Assembly (NCBI GenBank): GCA_963817755.1
Contig: CAWFPB010000005.1
Coordinates: 62,001-126,000 of the forward strand
From: Oleiagrimonas sp963817755
GTDB lineage: Bacteria > Pseudomonadota > Gammaproteobacteria > Xanthomonadales > Rhodanobacteraceae
DNA length: 64,000 bases
Reading direction: 5' to 3'
The position numbers and the translations under genes were made by a program. Positions 35,979 to 45,102 of the stretch are shown here, piece by piece; within the stretch, counting starts at the first letter, position 1, and each line of letters begins with the position of its first letter. Under the pieces are notes generated by a model, which saw only the letters and a list, made by a program, of their open reading frames with translations, had not been told where the DNA came from and did no database searches.

Positions 35979-37027
35979 GCCTCGCCCCTCGGCAGGCATA
36001 CCGTGACCACGAAGCGCGCCTCGCCGGCCTCGATGTCGAGCCGTCCGCGTACGCCGTAATGGTAGGCGATGCGCCGGCGCACGCTGTCCAGGCCGTGGCC
36101 GTGGCCGTCGTCCCCTTCGTCCTCCAGTGCTGCCGTGGCGGTGGATGGCATGGGGTTGTCGATCACGATGCGCAACTCGCGCGCGTCGCACGCACCGGTC
36201 AGGCGCACCGTGCCGCCCTCGCGCCGCGGCGCGATGCCGTGGCGGATGGCGTTCTCCACCAGCGGCTGCAGCAGCAGGCGCGGCAGGTTGTACTCGGCGG
36301 GAAGGTCGGCCAGGTCGCGCTCTACCCGCAGCCGATCCCCCAGACGCAGCTGCTCGATGTCCAGGTAGCGGCCGACCAGGGCCAGTTCCTCGCCCAGGGT
36401 ACCCTCGCCTTCGCTGGCCAGCGCGGCGCGGAACAGGTCGGCCAGGTCCTCGACGGTGCGCTCGGCAGCGCCGGGATCGACGCGCACCAGCGCCGCCACG
36501 GTATTCATGCTGTTGAACAGGAAATGCGGGCGGATGCGCGCCTGCAGCGCCTGCACCTGGGCGCGCGTCACCGCCGCCAGCCGCGCTCGCCATTGCGCCA
36601 GCACGTAGAAGTAGCGCAGCAGGGCGGCATCGATCAGCGCCACCACCACGCCATTGGTGAGCGTGAAGCGGGCGGTCGTCTCGCGGGTCAGGCCCATGGC
36701 CAGGCTATGGTCGATCCAGCCGATCAGCACGCTGAGCAGCACGGTCAGCCCCACCATCCATGCCCAGGTAGCAAGGTACGGAAAGACACCCGGCAGCCGT
36801 TCCATCCACGGCCGCAACTTGCACACCGTGACGGCCAGCACCACCGACAGCCACACCGCGAACAGCATGCCGACGCTGAAACCGCGCCAACTGGGGGCGT
36901 GGCCCGGGGCCAGCTGCATCACGGTGACGGCAAGCGCACCCACCAGGACCAGCGCGAACAGGCCCTGCGCGCTGCACAGGTCGGGCAGCGGCACGGGCTC
37001 GTGATCGCGGAATGTCCGGCGGTTCAT
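35975..37027 (-). CDS. algZ: AlgZ/FimS-type sensor histidine kinase (LytS-like)
   Basis: A 350-residue kinase with four hydrophobic segments (about residues 22-38, 52-70, 83-105, 125-140) and a His_kinase domain. Phosphoacceptor H168 is in RIRPHFLFNSMNTVAALVR; the ATP site has LVENAIRHGIAP and HGLDSVRRR. It lacks a PAS domain and has only short extracytoplasmic loops. It forms an operon with algR (ATGA overlap). In AlgZ the F and P of PHFLFN are conserved as here. I chose the ATG at 37027 over one 12 codons upstream. Confidence 0.92.
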   Translation of the reverse strand: MNRRTFRDHEPVPLPDLCSAQGLFALVLVGALAVTVMQLAPGHAPSWRGFSVGMLFAVWLSVVLAVTVCKLRPWMERLPGVFPYLATWAWMVGLTVLLSVLIGWIDHSLAMGLTRETTARFTLTNGVVVALIDAALLRYFYVLAQWRARLAAVTRAQVQALQARIRPHFLFNSMNTVAALVRVDPGAAERTVEDLADLFRAALASEGEGTLGEELALVGRYLDIEQLRLGDRLRVERDLADLPAEYNLPRLLLQPLVENAIRHGIAPRREGGTVRLTGACDARELRIVIDNPMPSTATAALEDEGDDGHGHGLDSVRRRIAYHYGVRGRLDIEAGEARFVVTVCLPRGEA

Positions 37028-37084
37028 GGGCTCATCGTCCCTGCACTTGCGCATCCGGCGCAAGCATCGGTCTGGCCCGGGCCG

Positions 37085-37780
37085 TCAGCCGCTGACGGCC
37101 GCCGCGGCATCGGCGCAGCCCAGGCGCGGCCCCAGCCAGGACTTCAGGTCGGCGATTTCCTCGCCGCTGACCTGGTGGGCCATCGGGTAGCTGTGCCAGT
37201 CGACGGCATAGCCCAGGGCCTGTAGCGCATCGCGGGAGTGCTCGCCCAGTGCCTGCGGCACCACCGGATCCTGGCTGCCGTGGCCCCAGAAGATCGGGGT
37301 GTCGGCATGGGCCGGGCTGCGCTCGCCGGCCAGGGCGTCGGCCAGCGGCAGGTAGGTGGACAGGGCAACGATGCCGGCCAGCCGCTGCTCCAGGCGCAGG
37401 CCCAGGCTGAGCGCGATCGCACCACCTTGCGAGAAACCGGCCAGCACGATGCGCTCGGTCGGCACGCCGCGCTCGTTTTCGCGCTCGATCAGCGCCTGGA
37501 CCGCCTGCATGGAGGCACGGATGCCGGCCTCGTCCTGCTTGTCGGCGATGTCCATGCCCTTGATGTCGTACCACGCGCGCATGGCCATGCCGCCGTTGAC
37601 CGTCACCGGCATCACCGGCGCGTGCGGGAACACGAAGCGCAGCGGCGGCCAGTCCGGCGCGCTCAGCACCGGGATGATGGGCACGAAATCATTGCCGTCG
37701 GCACCCAGGCCGTGCAGCCAGATCACGCTGTGGGTGGGATGGTCGGTACTGGATTTTTCTACGGTTTCAAGCAACGGCAT
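37085..37780 (-). CDS. Carboxylesterase/lysophospholipase (alpha/beta hydrolase)
   Basis: A 231-residue hydrolase of the phospholipase/carboxylesterase (acyl-protein thioesterase) family. The triad is S117 in LAGFSQGG, D171 in WGHGSQDPVVP and H202 in YPMAHQVSG, and the oxyanion strand WLHGLGADGNDF is present. It lacks a signal peptide. It sits upstream of algZ in the same direction, with a gap of 57 bases, so it could be part of that transcript. Confidence 0.93.
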   Translation of the reverse strand: MPLLETVEKSSTDHPTHSVIWLHGLGADGNDFVPIIPVLSAPDWPPLRFVFPHAPVMPVTVNGGMAMRAWYDIKGMDIADKQDEAGIRASMQAVQALIERENERGVPTERIVLAGFSQGGAIALSLGLRLEQRLAGIVALSTYLPLADALAGERSPAHADTPIFWGHGSQDPVVPQALGEHSRDALQALGYAVDWHSYPMAHQVSGEEIADLKSWLGPRLGCADAAAAVSG

Positions 37781-37879
37781 CGTTCTTCACGGACTGGGGA
37801 CTTGAAGGGGAGCTTAGCAGCGGTGGATGACACCTCGTCCGCTGCGGCACCGTCCCTGTGAACGGTGCCGCAGTGGCGA

Positions 37880-40051
37880 TCACTTCAGGCCCAGCTCGGC
37901 GGCGAAGAAGCCCAGCGCCAGCGAGGTGTTGCCCACGCGCTGGCTGAAGCTGGCGTTGACGCCGTGGCCGGCGTGAAAGCGCGTGAGCAGCAGGATCGGC
38001 TGGCCCGAGGTCGAGGCATGCTGCAGCGCGGCGGTGAACTTGCGCGACTGCCACGGCGCCACGCGCGGGTCGTTGGCGCCGGTGGTCATCAGCACCGCCG
38101 GGTAGGCCGTGCCCGGCTTCACGTTCTGCAGCGGCGAGTACTTCAGCGTGGCGCGCAGCTGCGCCGGGTTGTGCACGGTGCCGTATTCGCTGACGTTGTA
38201 CTTGCCGTTGGCGAAATGGGTCTGGTGGCGGACCATGTCGTAGATACCGACCATCGACACCACCGCGCGGACGCTGTCCGGGTGCTGCACGATCTGCGTG
38301 CCCATCAGCAAGCCGCCGTTGCTGCCGCCGAGGATGCCCAGGTGCGCGGTGTCGGTCCAGCCGGACTTCTTCATCGCCTGCACGGCGGCGTGGAAGTCGT
38401 CGAACACGTTCTGCTTGTCCAGTTTCTGGCCCTTCGCATGCCAGGCCTCGCCGAACTCGTTGCCGCCGCGGATGTTGGCGTAGGCCAGCACGCCGCCACG
38501 CTCGAGCCAGGCCAGGTACGGCCCGACGAAGTGCGGGGTGACCGGGATGTCGAAGCCGCCGTAGCCGTACAGGATGGTCGGGCGCTTGCCGTCGGGCTTG
38601 ACGCCGGCCATGGACAACACCGTGACCGGGATTTTCGTGCCGTCCTTCGACACACCCTCGATGCGGTGCGCGCGGATGTTCGCATACGCACCGGAGGCCG
38701 GCTTGACCTCGAACACGGTGCGGACGGCCCCGCTGCCGGCGTTGTAGTCGACCCAGCGCGAGGGCAGCTTCCAGCCGCCGTAGCTGATCAGGGCGTGCTC
38801 GCGGCCGTGCTCGGAGGCGATGCCGCCGATGGCGATGCCGTGCTCGGGCAGGTCCACGCGGCGCACCCGGTGTCCCCGGGCGTCGTACTGCACGGCCCAC
38901 CAGTCCGGTCCCCAGCTGTAGACGGCCAGGAAACCGTTGCCGATCGGCGACACGCCCTGCAGGGCACCCTTGCGCTGCTCGGGCAGCAGCTGGTGCACGT
39001 TGCCGCTCGGCTCGCGGACCAGCAGGCGCCCACGCGGTGCGCCGGCGAACTGGCGCATCACCAGGCGCTGGCCGACCCAGGTCGCGCCGCGCACGTTGGC
39101 GCGCCGGCCCAGCAGCAGGCGGAAATGCCCATCCTGGCGCAGGTAGACCTCGGCCGCGCCGCCATCGCCGATGTTGGCCAGCACGGCCAGGTGCCTGGCG
39201 CCCGGCGAGTCGAGCAGCCGGTACTCGGCCACCGCCGAATAGTGCTTGCCGAACACCACCTTGTCGTGCGCGGATGGCTGGCCCAGCACGTGGTGCACCA
39301 ACGCGGCATGGAACTGCTTCACTGCATGCCCGGTGGACGGCGGCGGAAAGCGCACGTAGGTGAACCCGTGCTCGTCGGCGTCCCAGGCCAGGCCCTGCGG
39401 CGTGGTGCCGCCGCCGGCGTACGGTAGGGCATCGGCCAGCCGCTTGCCGGTCTTCACGTCCAGCACGTGGATGGTGGTCAGCTCGCTGCCGCCCCTGGCC
39501 GTGCCGTAGGCCAGGTAGCGCCCGCTGGGCGAGGGCCAGTAGGCGGTGATCGCCTCGCCGCCCTGGTCCGCGTTCAGGTCCACCAGCACCCGCGCCTTGC
39601 CGTGCAGGCCGTGCTGGGCCACCAGCACCGGCTGCGGCTGCGGCGGGGTCTCGCGCAGGTAGAACAGCGTGCCACCGGCCAGGCGCGGCGCCGAGCGCGT
39701 GGTCGAGGTGATCGCCAGCTCGCGCACCCGCTTGCTGATGGCCTTGTGGCCGGGCATGGCGTCGACCATCTTCTCGGTGTAGGCGTTCTGTTCGGCGATC
39801 CACTTGCGCACCGCCGGATCGTCCGGGTGCTCCAGCCAGCGATATGGATCGGCGACATGGATGCCGTGCAGCGTACTGCCCGCGGCGTGCCGAGCCGTCG
39901 GCGGCGGTGGTGGCACGTTCGGCTGGGTGTAGTGGGTGTCGATCAACGCCGTCTGGGCGGAGGTCGGCTTGTGCCGGGCCGGCGCCTGGGCGTTGGCCAC
40001 GCCGGTCACGAACAGGAAGGCCGCGGAGACGAAGAGCGGGAATGCACGCAT
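37880..40051 (-). CDS. Secreted prolyl oligopeptidase family (S9A)
   Basis: A 723-residue peptidase with a signal peptide (about residues 1-22, ending VANA). An N-terminal segment HVADPYRWLEHPDDPAVRKW leads to a seven-bladed propeller, then an alpha/beta hydrolase domain with S577 in GILGGSNGGLLMG, D661 in TTGANDPRVAP and H696 in HAGHGVN. S9A enzymes cut after proline in short peptides. It is divergent from a second S9 peptidase; the two starts are about 155 bases apart. Confidence 0.94.
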   Translation of the reverse strand: MRAFPLFVSAAFLFVTGVANAQAPARHKPTSAQTALIDTHYTQPNVPPPPPTARHAAGSTLHGIHVADPYRWLEHPDDPAVRKWIAEQNAYTEKMVDAMPGHKAISKRVRELAITSTTRSAPRLAGGTLFYLRETPPQPQPVLVAQHGLHGKARVLVDLNADQGGEAITAYWPSPSGRYLAYGTARGGSELTTIHVLDVKTGKRLADALPYAGGGTTPQGLAWDADEHGFTYVRFPPPSTGHAVKQFHAALVHHVLGQPSAHDKVVFGKHYSAVAEYRLLDSPGARHLAVLANIGDGGAAEVYLRQDGHFRLLLGRRANVRGATWVGQRLVMRQFAGAPRGRLLVREPSGNVHQLLPEQRKGALQGVSPIGNGFLAVYSWGPDWWAVQYDARGHRVRRVDLPEHGIAIGGIASEHGREHALISYGGWKLPSRWVDYNAGSGAVRTVFEVKPASGAYANIRAHRIEGVSKDGTKIPVTVLSMAGVKPDGKRPTILYGYGGFDIPVTPHFVGPYLAWLERGGVLAYANIRGGNEFGEAWHAKGQKLDKQNVFDDFHAAVQAMKKSGWTDTAHLGILGGSNGGLLMGTQIVQHPDSVRAVVSMVGIYDMVRHQTHFANGKYNVSEYGTVHNPAQLRATLKYSPLQNVKPGTAYPAVLMTTGANDPRVAPWQSRKFTAALQHASTSGQPILLLTRFHAGHGVNASFSQRVGNTSLALGFFAAELGLK

Positions 40052-40205
40052 GGATGGCTCACCTCGAACGGAGTCGCAGTCCTCGAAGCGTAGCGCGCCG
40101 CACACGGCGGCGCATCCGTCGTGGCCGCACCCCTGACTTGTGGCACAGACGCCGTGCAGCCGGACAACAAGGCGGTATCCTCGACGTTTTGACCCGGAGA
40201 ACCGC

Positions 40206-42650
40206 ATGCGTCGTTTTGCCTTCGCCGCCGCCCTGGTCCTGACCTGTGCGCCCGCCCTCGCGGCGCGGCTGACCGTCGACCAGATCATGGCCAACCCGGA
40301 CTGGATCGGTCCGGCCGTCGAATCGCCCTACTGGAGCGCCAACGGGCAGTACATCTACTACAAGCTCAAGCGCGACGGCAGCGAGATCCGCGACCTGTAC
40401 CGCGTGGACCCCGACAGCGGGCGCACGGTCAAGCTCACCGACGCACAGATGGCCACGGTCGACGGCCCGTCCGTGTACAACGCCGCTCGCACGCGTGCCG
40501 CCTACGTGCTGCACGGCGACGTATTCGTGCGCGACCTGGCCAGCGGCAAGCGCATCCAGGTCACGCGCACCGCGCAAACCGAGTCGGGCGTGCAGTGGAG
40601 CGCCAATGGCCACGCCGTGCAGTACCGGGTCGGCAACAACTGGTACAGCTACGATCTCACCACCGGCACCACCAGCAGCGTGGCGGTGCTCAAGGCTGCG
40701 GACAACCCGCAGGACAAGCAGCCCGGGCAGCTCGAACGCCACCAGCTGCGCCTGTTCAAGGTCCTGCGCCACGGCAAGACCGAGCGCGACGCCGAACGCG
40801 CGCACGAAGATCGCCTGGACCGCGCCGACGCCACCCGTAGCGCGCAGCCGTTCTGGCTGGGCAAGGGCGTGCGCATCGTCGATACCGAACTGTCGACCGG
40901 CGGTCGCTGGATGCTGGTGGTCACGCAGCCGAAGGGCCACGAGAGCGGCAAGAACCCGGTGGTCAACCATTACGTGACCGACTCCGGCTACGTCCGGGCG
41001 GAGAAGGCGCGCACCTACGTCGGCCGCAACAAGCCTGCCCCGCAGTCGCTGGTGCTGCTGGACCTGTCCGCGCACAAGCAGTACCCGCTGTCGCTGGGTG
41101 GCCTACCCGGCATCCATCACGACCCGCTGGCCAAGCTCCGCGCCGAACGCCAGGCGCAACTGCGCAAGGAGGGCCACGACGCCGAGGCCAAGGCCCTGGA
41201 TGCGCCGAAGACGCGCGGCGTGCGCATCGCCGACGAAGGCCCGGCCCAGGTTGCGTGGAGCGAGGACGGCAAGGCCGCCGCGGTGATGATGCGCGCCATC
41301 GACAACAAGGACCGCTGGATCGCCAGCATCGATTTTTCCGACCACAAGCTGGTGCCGCAGGACCGCCTGCACGATGCCGCCTGGATCAACTGGAACTACA
41401 ACAGTTTCGACTTCCTGCCGCACAGCCATACCCTGTGGTTCGAGAGCGAGCGGACCGGCTACGCGCAGCTGTACGTCAAACCACTGCACGGCGCCGCGCG
41501 CCAGCTCACCGCCGGCCACTTCGAGGTTCGCCTGCCGCAGGTCTCGCCCGACGGCAAGTGGTTCTACGTGGTGGCCAACCGGCAGGCCCCGGCCGACTAC
41601 GACGTCTACCGCGTGCGCACCACCGGCGGCAAGCTCGAGCGCGTGACCGCCTACCAGGGCCTGTACGATTTCGAGGAGCCGACCCCGTTCCGCCTCTCGC
41701 CCGACGGCAAGCGGCTGGCGGTGGTGCATTCGTCGGCCTACGTGCCGCCGCAGCTGGCGGTCATCGATACCAACGGAGCCGGCGGCCGCGAACTGACCGA
41801 TACCCGCACGGCGAAATACAAGGCCATGCACTGGGTGCAGCCGAAGTTCGTCCAGGTGCCCTCCAGCCACGGCGACTTCGCCATCCACGCCAAGCTGTAC
41901 GTGGCGCCGCATTTCGACGCGTCCAAACCGCACCCGGCGGTGATCTTCGTGCACGGCGCCGGCTACCTGCAGGACGTGACCCGCAGCTGGACCTACTACT
42001 TCCGCGAGCAGATGTTCAACAACCTGCTGACCCAGGAAGGCTACGTGGTCATCGACCTGGACTACCGCGGCTCGGAGGGCTACGGCCGCGCCTGGCGCAC
42101 CGCGATCTATCGCGACATGGGCCATCCCGAACTGCAGGACCTTCTGGACGGCAAGCACTGGCTGGTCAAGCACTACCACGTCGATCCGCAGCGCGTGGGC
42201 ATCTACGGCGGCAGCTACGGCGGCTTCATGACCGAGATGGCGATGTTGCGCGCGCCGGGCCAGTTCGCCGCCGGCGCGGCGCTGCGTCCGCCGGCCGACT
42301 GGATGACCTACAACGACGGCTACACGTCCAACATCCTCAACGACCCGCAGCTCGACCCGGCCGCCTACAAGCGCAGCTCGCCGATCGAGTACGCCGCCAA
42401 CCTGCAGGATCCGCTGCTGATCTGCCACGGCCTGATCGACAACAACGTGATGCCGACCGACTCGATCCGCCTCTACCAGCGCTTCATCGAGCTGCACAAG
42501 CACCACTTCTGGCTGTCGCTGTACCCGACCGAGCGCCACGGCTTCGTCCACGCCGACGACTGGCGCGACGAATACACGCGCATCCACGACCTGTTCACGC
42601 GCTTCGTGCTCAACGGCCCATCCCCGGCCAGCACAACGACCGCACACTGA
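40206..42650 (+). CDS. Secreted dipeptidyl-peptidase-like S9 enzyme
   Basis: An 814-residue secreted S9 peptidase with a signal peptide ending near residue 20 (ALAARL). The N-terminal propeller has WD40/TolB-like strands (YWSANGQYIYYKLKRDG, LPQVSPDGKWFYVVAN). The hydrolase domain has S670 in IYGGSYGGFM, D745 in LIDNNVMPTDS and H778 in ERHGFV. GGAGA stands before the ATG. It resembles DPP4/S9B or S9C proteins; exact specificity is uncertain. MOSC gene follows after 11 bases. Confidence 0.92.
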   Translation: MRRFAFAAALVLTCAPALAARLTVDQIMANPDWIGPAVESPYWSANGQYIYYKLKRDGSEIRDLYRVDPDSGRTVKLTDAQMATVDGPSVYNAARTRAAYVLHGDVFVRDLASGKRIQVTRTAQTESGVQWSANGHAVQYRVGNNWYSYDLTTGTTSSVAVLKAADNPQDKQPGQLERHQLRLFKVLRHGKTERDAERAHEDRLDRADATRSAQPFWLGKGVRIVDTELSTGGRWMLVVTQPKGHESGKNPVVNHYVTDSGYVRAEKARTYVGRNKPAPQSLVLLDLSAHKQYPLSLGGLPGIHHDPLAKLRAERQAQLRKEGHDAEAKALDAPKTRGVRIADEGPAQVAWSEDGKAAAVMMRAIDNKDRWIASIDFSDHKLVPQDRLHDAAWINWNYNSFDFLPHSHTLWFESERTGYAQLYVKPLHGAARQLTAGHFEVRLPQVSPDGKWFYVVANRQAPADYDVYRVRTTGGKLERVTAYQGLYDFEEPTPFRLSPDGKRLAVVHSSAYVPPQLAVIDTNGAGGRELTDTRTAKYKAMHWVQPKFVQVPSSHGDFAIHAKLYVAPHFDASKPHPAVIFVHGAGYLQDVTRSWTYYFREQMFNNLLTQEGYVVIDLDYRGSEGYGRAWRTAIYRDMGHPELQDLLDGKHWLVKHYHVDPQRVGIYGGSYGGFMTEMAMLRAPGQFAAGAALRPPADWMTYNDGYTSNILNDPQLDPAAYKRSSPIEYAANLQDPLLICHGLIDNNVMPTDSIRLYQRFIELHKHHFWLSLYPTERHGFVHADDWRDEYTRIHDLFTRFVLNGPSPASTTTAH

Positions 42651-42661
42651 GAGGCCCCATC

Positions 42662-43315
42662 ATGCACCTGGCATCGGTCAACGTCGGACTTCCGTGTGAA
42701 GTCATGTACGAGGGTCGCCCGGTGCGCACCGGCATCTTCAAGCACTCCGTGGACGGACCCGTGCACGTGGGACTCAACAACCTGGACGGTGACGCCCAGG
42801 CCGACCCCGTCCACCACGGCGGGCTGGACAAGGCCGTGTACGCGTTCTCGCTGGAGCAGTATGCGTACTGGGAGGCGGCCCTGGAGCGGCCGCCGATGCC
42901 CAGCGGACAATTCGGCGAGAACCTGACCATTGCCGGGCTCGACGAATCGGAGGCCTGCGTGGGCGATTGCCTGCGCATCGGCGGAACGCGGCTGGTGATC
43001 ACCCAGCCGCGCATTCCCTGCTTCAAGCTCGGTCTTCGCATGCAGCTTCCGGACATGCCCAGGCGCTTCACGGCACACGCCTGGACCGGCTGCTACCTGC
43101 GCGTCGAACGCGAGGGCGTGATCACGGCGGGGGACAGCGTGGAATTCGCATCGCGTGACCAGAACAGCGTGTCGGTCCGCGACCTGTTTCGCGCCTTCAT
43201 GAATCCGGGCCAGGCGGACGCCGCGGAGATTCTTCTGCGCGCGCTGGACGTCCCCGCTCTGGCCACGTCGCTGCGCAAGACGATCATGCGCCGGCTGGAC
43301 AACGCGCCAACCTGA
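42662..43315 (+). CDS. MOSC domain protein, YiiM-like
   Basis: A 217-residue protein of the MOSC family (molybdenum cofactor sulfurase C-terminal domain). It shows GDAQADPVHHGGLDKAVYAF, FGENLTIAGLDESE and QPRIPCFKLGLRM, the last with the conserved cysteine, and a C-terminal three-helix extension, as in E. coli YiiM, which acts on N-hydroxylated compounds. Molybdenum cofactor binding is inferred. It overlaps nothing and follows the S9 peptidase by 11 bases. Confidence 0.9.
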   Translation: MHLASVNVGLPCEVMYEGRPVRTGIFKHSVDGPVHVGLNNLDGDAQADPVHHGGLDKAVYAFSLEQYAYWEAALERPPMPSGQFGENLTIAGLDESEACVGDCLRIGGTRLVITQPRIPCFKLGLRMQLPDMPRRFTAHAWTGCYLRVEREGVITAGDSVEFASRDQNSVSVRDLFRAFMNPGQADAAEILLRALDVPALATSLRKTIMRRLDNAPT

Positions 43316-43415
43316 ACCCGGTCGGACTGCTGCCGGCTTGCTCCATCACCGAGGCACGGCACGTGCCTTCGCCGGCGCTACACTTCGCGCTCATGCCTGC
43401 CGCAAGGAGCCCGTC

Positions 43416-44006
43416 ATGCCCATCACGCCCCGCATTCCCATTCCCCGGCCGTGGGTCGACCGCAAGAGCACCGCGCGCACGCTGATGGCCACGGAGCTGG
43501 AGAAGCTTCCGCCCCAAGAGCGCGAGATCGTCGAACGCTTCATCCACCGCAAGCACATGGCGCGCAACGTGCTGCGCGAATTCGACGAGAGCATGAGCTT
43601 CGGCGAGCGACTGTCCGACCGCATCGCCGAGATCGGCGGCAGCTGGACCTTCATCCTGACCTTCCTGTTCTTCCTGATGGTCTGGATGATCTTCAACAGT
43701 TACGTGCTGCACCGCGAGGCATTCGACCCCTATCCGTACATCCTGCTCAACCTTGCGCTGTCGTGCCTGGCCGCGCTGCAGGCACCGATCATCATGATGA
43801 GCCAGAACCGCCAGGCCGATGCCGACCGCGCGCAGGCCAAGAACGACTACGAGGTGAACGTGCGTGCGGAGCTGGAAATCCTGCAAGTGCACGAGAAAAT
43901 CAACATCCTGCGCGAAACCGACCTGGGCGAGGTGATGGAAACCCTGCGCCGCCAGGAAGCGGCCATCCAGGCACTCGCTGCGCGCCTGGCAGCCACCGGG
44001 CACTGA
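43416..44006 (+). CDS. DUF1003 membrane protein
   Basis: A 196-residue protein of DUF1003: FGERLSDRIAEIGGSWTFIL, then two membrane helices (about residues 75-96 and 110-128) joined by a short loop with FDPYPYILLNLALSCLAALQ and the conserved APIIMMSQNRQADADR. A C-terminal coiled coil follows (about 140-190). Function is not known. AAGGAG precedes the ATG. The hairpin at 44024-44050 may end its transcript. Confidence 0.88.
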   Translation: MPITPRIPIPRPWVDRKSTARTLMATELEKLPPQEREIVERFIHRKHMARNVLREFDESMSFGERLSDRIAEIGGSWTFILTFLFFLMVWMIFNSYVLHREAFDPYPYILLNLALSCLAALQAPIIMMSQNRQADADRAQAKNDYEVNVRAELEILQVHEKINILRETDLGEVMETLRRQEAAIQALAARLAATGH

Positions 44007-44023
44007 AACGCAGCCATGAAAAA

Positions 44024-44050
44024 GCCGGCGATGCACGAGGCACCGCCGGC
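44024..44050. terminator. Hairpin between convergent DUF1003 and exordium-like genes
   Basis: GCCGGCG and CGCCGGC form a 7-bp stem around a 13-base loop that holds a further GC pair. A short A run precedes it, so it could terminate the minus-strand gene. On the plus strand the following sequence is not T rich. Confidence 0.45.
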
Positions 44051-44079
44051 CGGTCTTGCAGGTGTTGCTGATCAGGCGA

Positions 44080-45102
44080 TCAGTAGGTCATCACGCACCC
44101 ACCGGCGCCGCTGTTGAAGGCATTGCTCCACAGCGACTGCACCGGATAGTTGGTGCCGTTGATGTTCTCGATCGCCGAGGCGCCCTGGCCGGAGGAGATC
44201 CACGCGCACTTGTCGCCGGTCTCCGCGCCGCTGCCGTCCAGCCAGCCGGTGCTGGGGAACTGGTCGGTGATGGTCTCGGCCAGCTCGTGGCCCTCGACCA
44301 TGGTGATGCCGGCGTTCGGACCCATGCCGTTGTAGTTGGCGCCGCAGCTCGAACCGGCGTCCGTGATGTAGGGCATGTTGGTGTAGGCCACGTTGCCGTA
44401 CGAGGAGCTGGTGGAGCTGTGGTAGGCGCAGTACTGCGTGCCGAAGCCCGACGAGTTGTTGCCGGTCGAGGTCAGGACCACGTACTGGGCGCTGGCATTG
44501 CTGCTGGCCGACGTGTTACCGAAATAGGCCGCCGCACGAACGGCCTCGGCCGCGATGTCGGACTGGGCCGGACGGCTCGGGGCCGCCGAACCGGTGTCGA
44601 ACCACACGCCCTGGTACATGCCCGGCGGGTTGCCGGCCGCGGTGCCTGCGCCGTTGCAGAAGGTGGTCCCGCTGGCCACGCCCTGGCAGTACTGCGTCTG
44701 GCTGTTCAACCAGGTGCTGCCGCCGACGTTGGACAGGAACGACTCCAGCAGCGGCACCTCGCCACTCGGGTCGTTGTTGTTCCACTGCGAACCCCAGACC
44801 ACCAGGTACACCTTGGGCGCGGTCTCCACGCCGATGCCGCCGGTGCCGCCGCCGTACACCAGGTTGTTGCTGGTGCTGCCGCCCGGCTTGCCGTGGCCGT
44901 TGGAGCCCTTGGCGTTGTTGTGTGCGCGCCACTGCTGCTGGGCTTCGACGGTCGGGAACACAACGGCAGGACGCTGGCCCTGTTCGAGCAGCTTCACGCC
45001 GCCCGGGTTGCCGTCATAGTTCATCGGCGGCTTGGCGGCAAACACCGCACCGGCCACCAGGGTCAAAGAAAGGGCTGTCAGAACTTTCCCCATACGTTTC
45101 AT
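44080..45102 (-). CDS. Secreted exordium/PHI-1-like protein with HELAE motif
   Basis: A 340-residue secreted protein with a signal peptide (residues 1-22, ending VFA-AK). It contains a Ser/Gly/Asn-rich region and VYLVVWGSQWNNNDPSG, then MVEGHELAETITDQF with H272-E273 and E276, then GAETGDKCAW. The HELAE...GD-x-C arrangement is like that of plant EXORDIUM/PHI-1 proteins and their bacterial relatives, and like an H-E-x-x-E metal site. Six or more cysteines suggest disulfides. AGGAGG precedes the ATG. Function is unknown; a metal-dependent peptidase or a glycan-related protein are options. Confidence 0.72.
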   Translation of the reverse strand: MKRMGKVLTALSLTLVAGAVFAAKPPMNYDGNPGGVKLLEQGQRPAVVFPTVEAQQQWRAHNNAKGSNGHGKPGGSTSNNLVYGGGTGGIGVETAPKVYLVVWGSQWNNNDPSGEVPLLESFLSNVGGSTWLNSQTQYCQGVASGTTFCNGAGTAAGNPPGMYQGVWFDTGSAAPSRPAQSDIAAEAVRAAAYFGNTSASSNASAQYVVLTSTGNNSSGFGTQYCAYHSSTSSSYGNVAYTNMPYITDAGSSCGANYNGMGPNAGITMVEGHELAETITDQFPSTGWLDGSGAETGDKCAWISSGQGASAIENINGTNYPVQSLWSNAFNSGAGGCVMTY

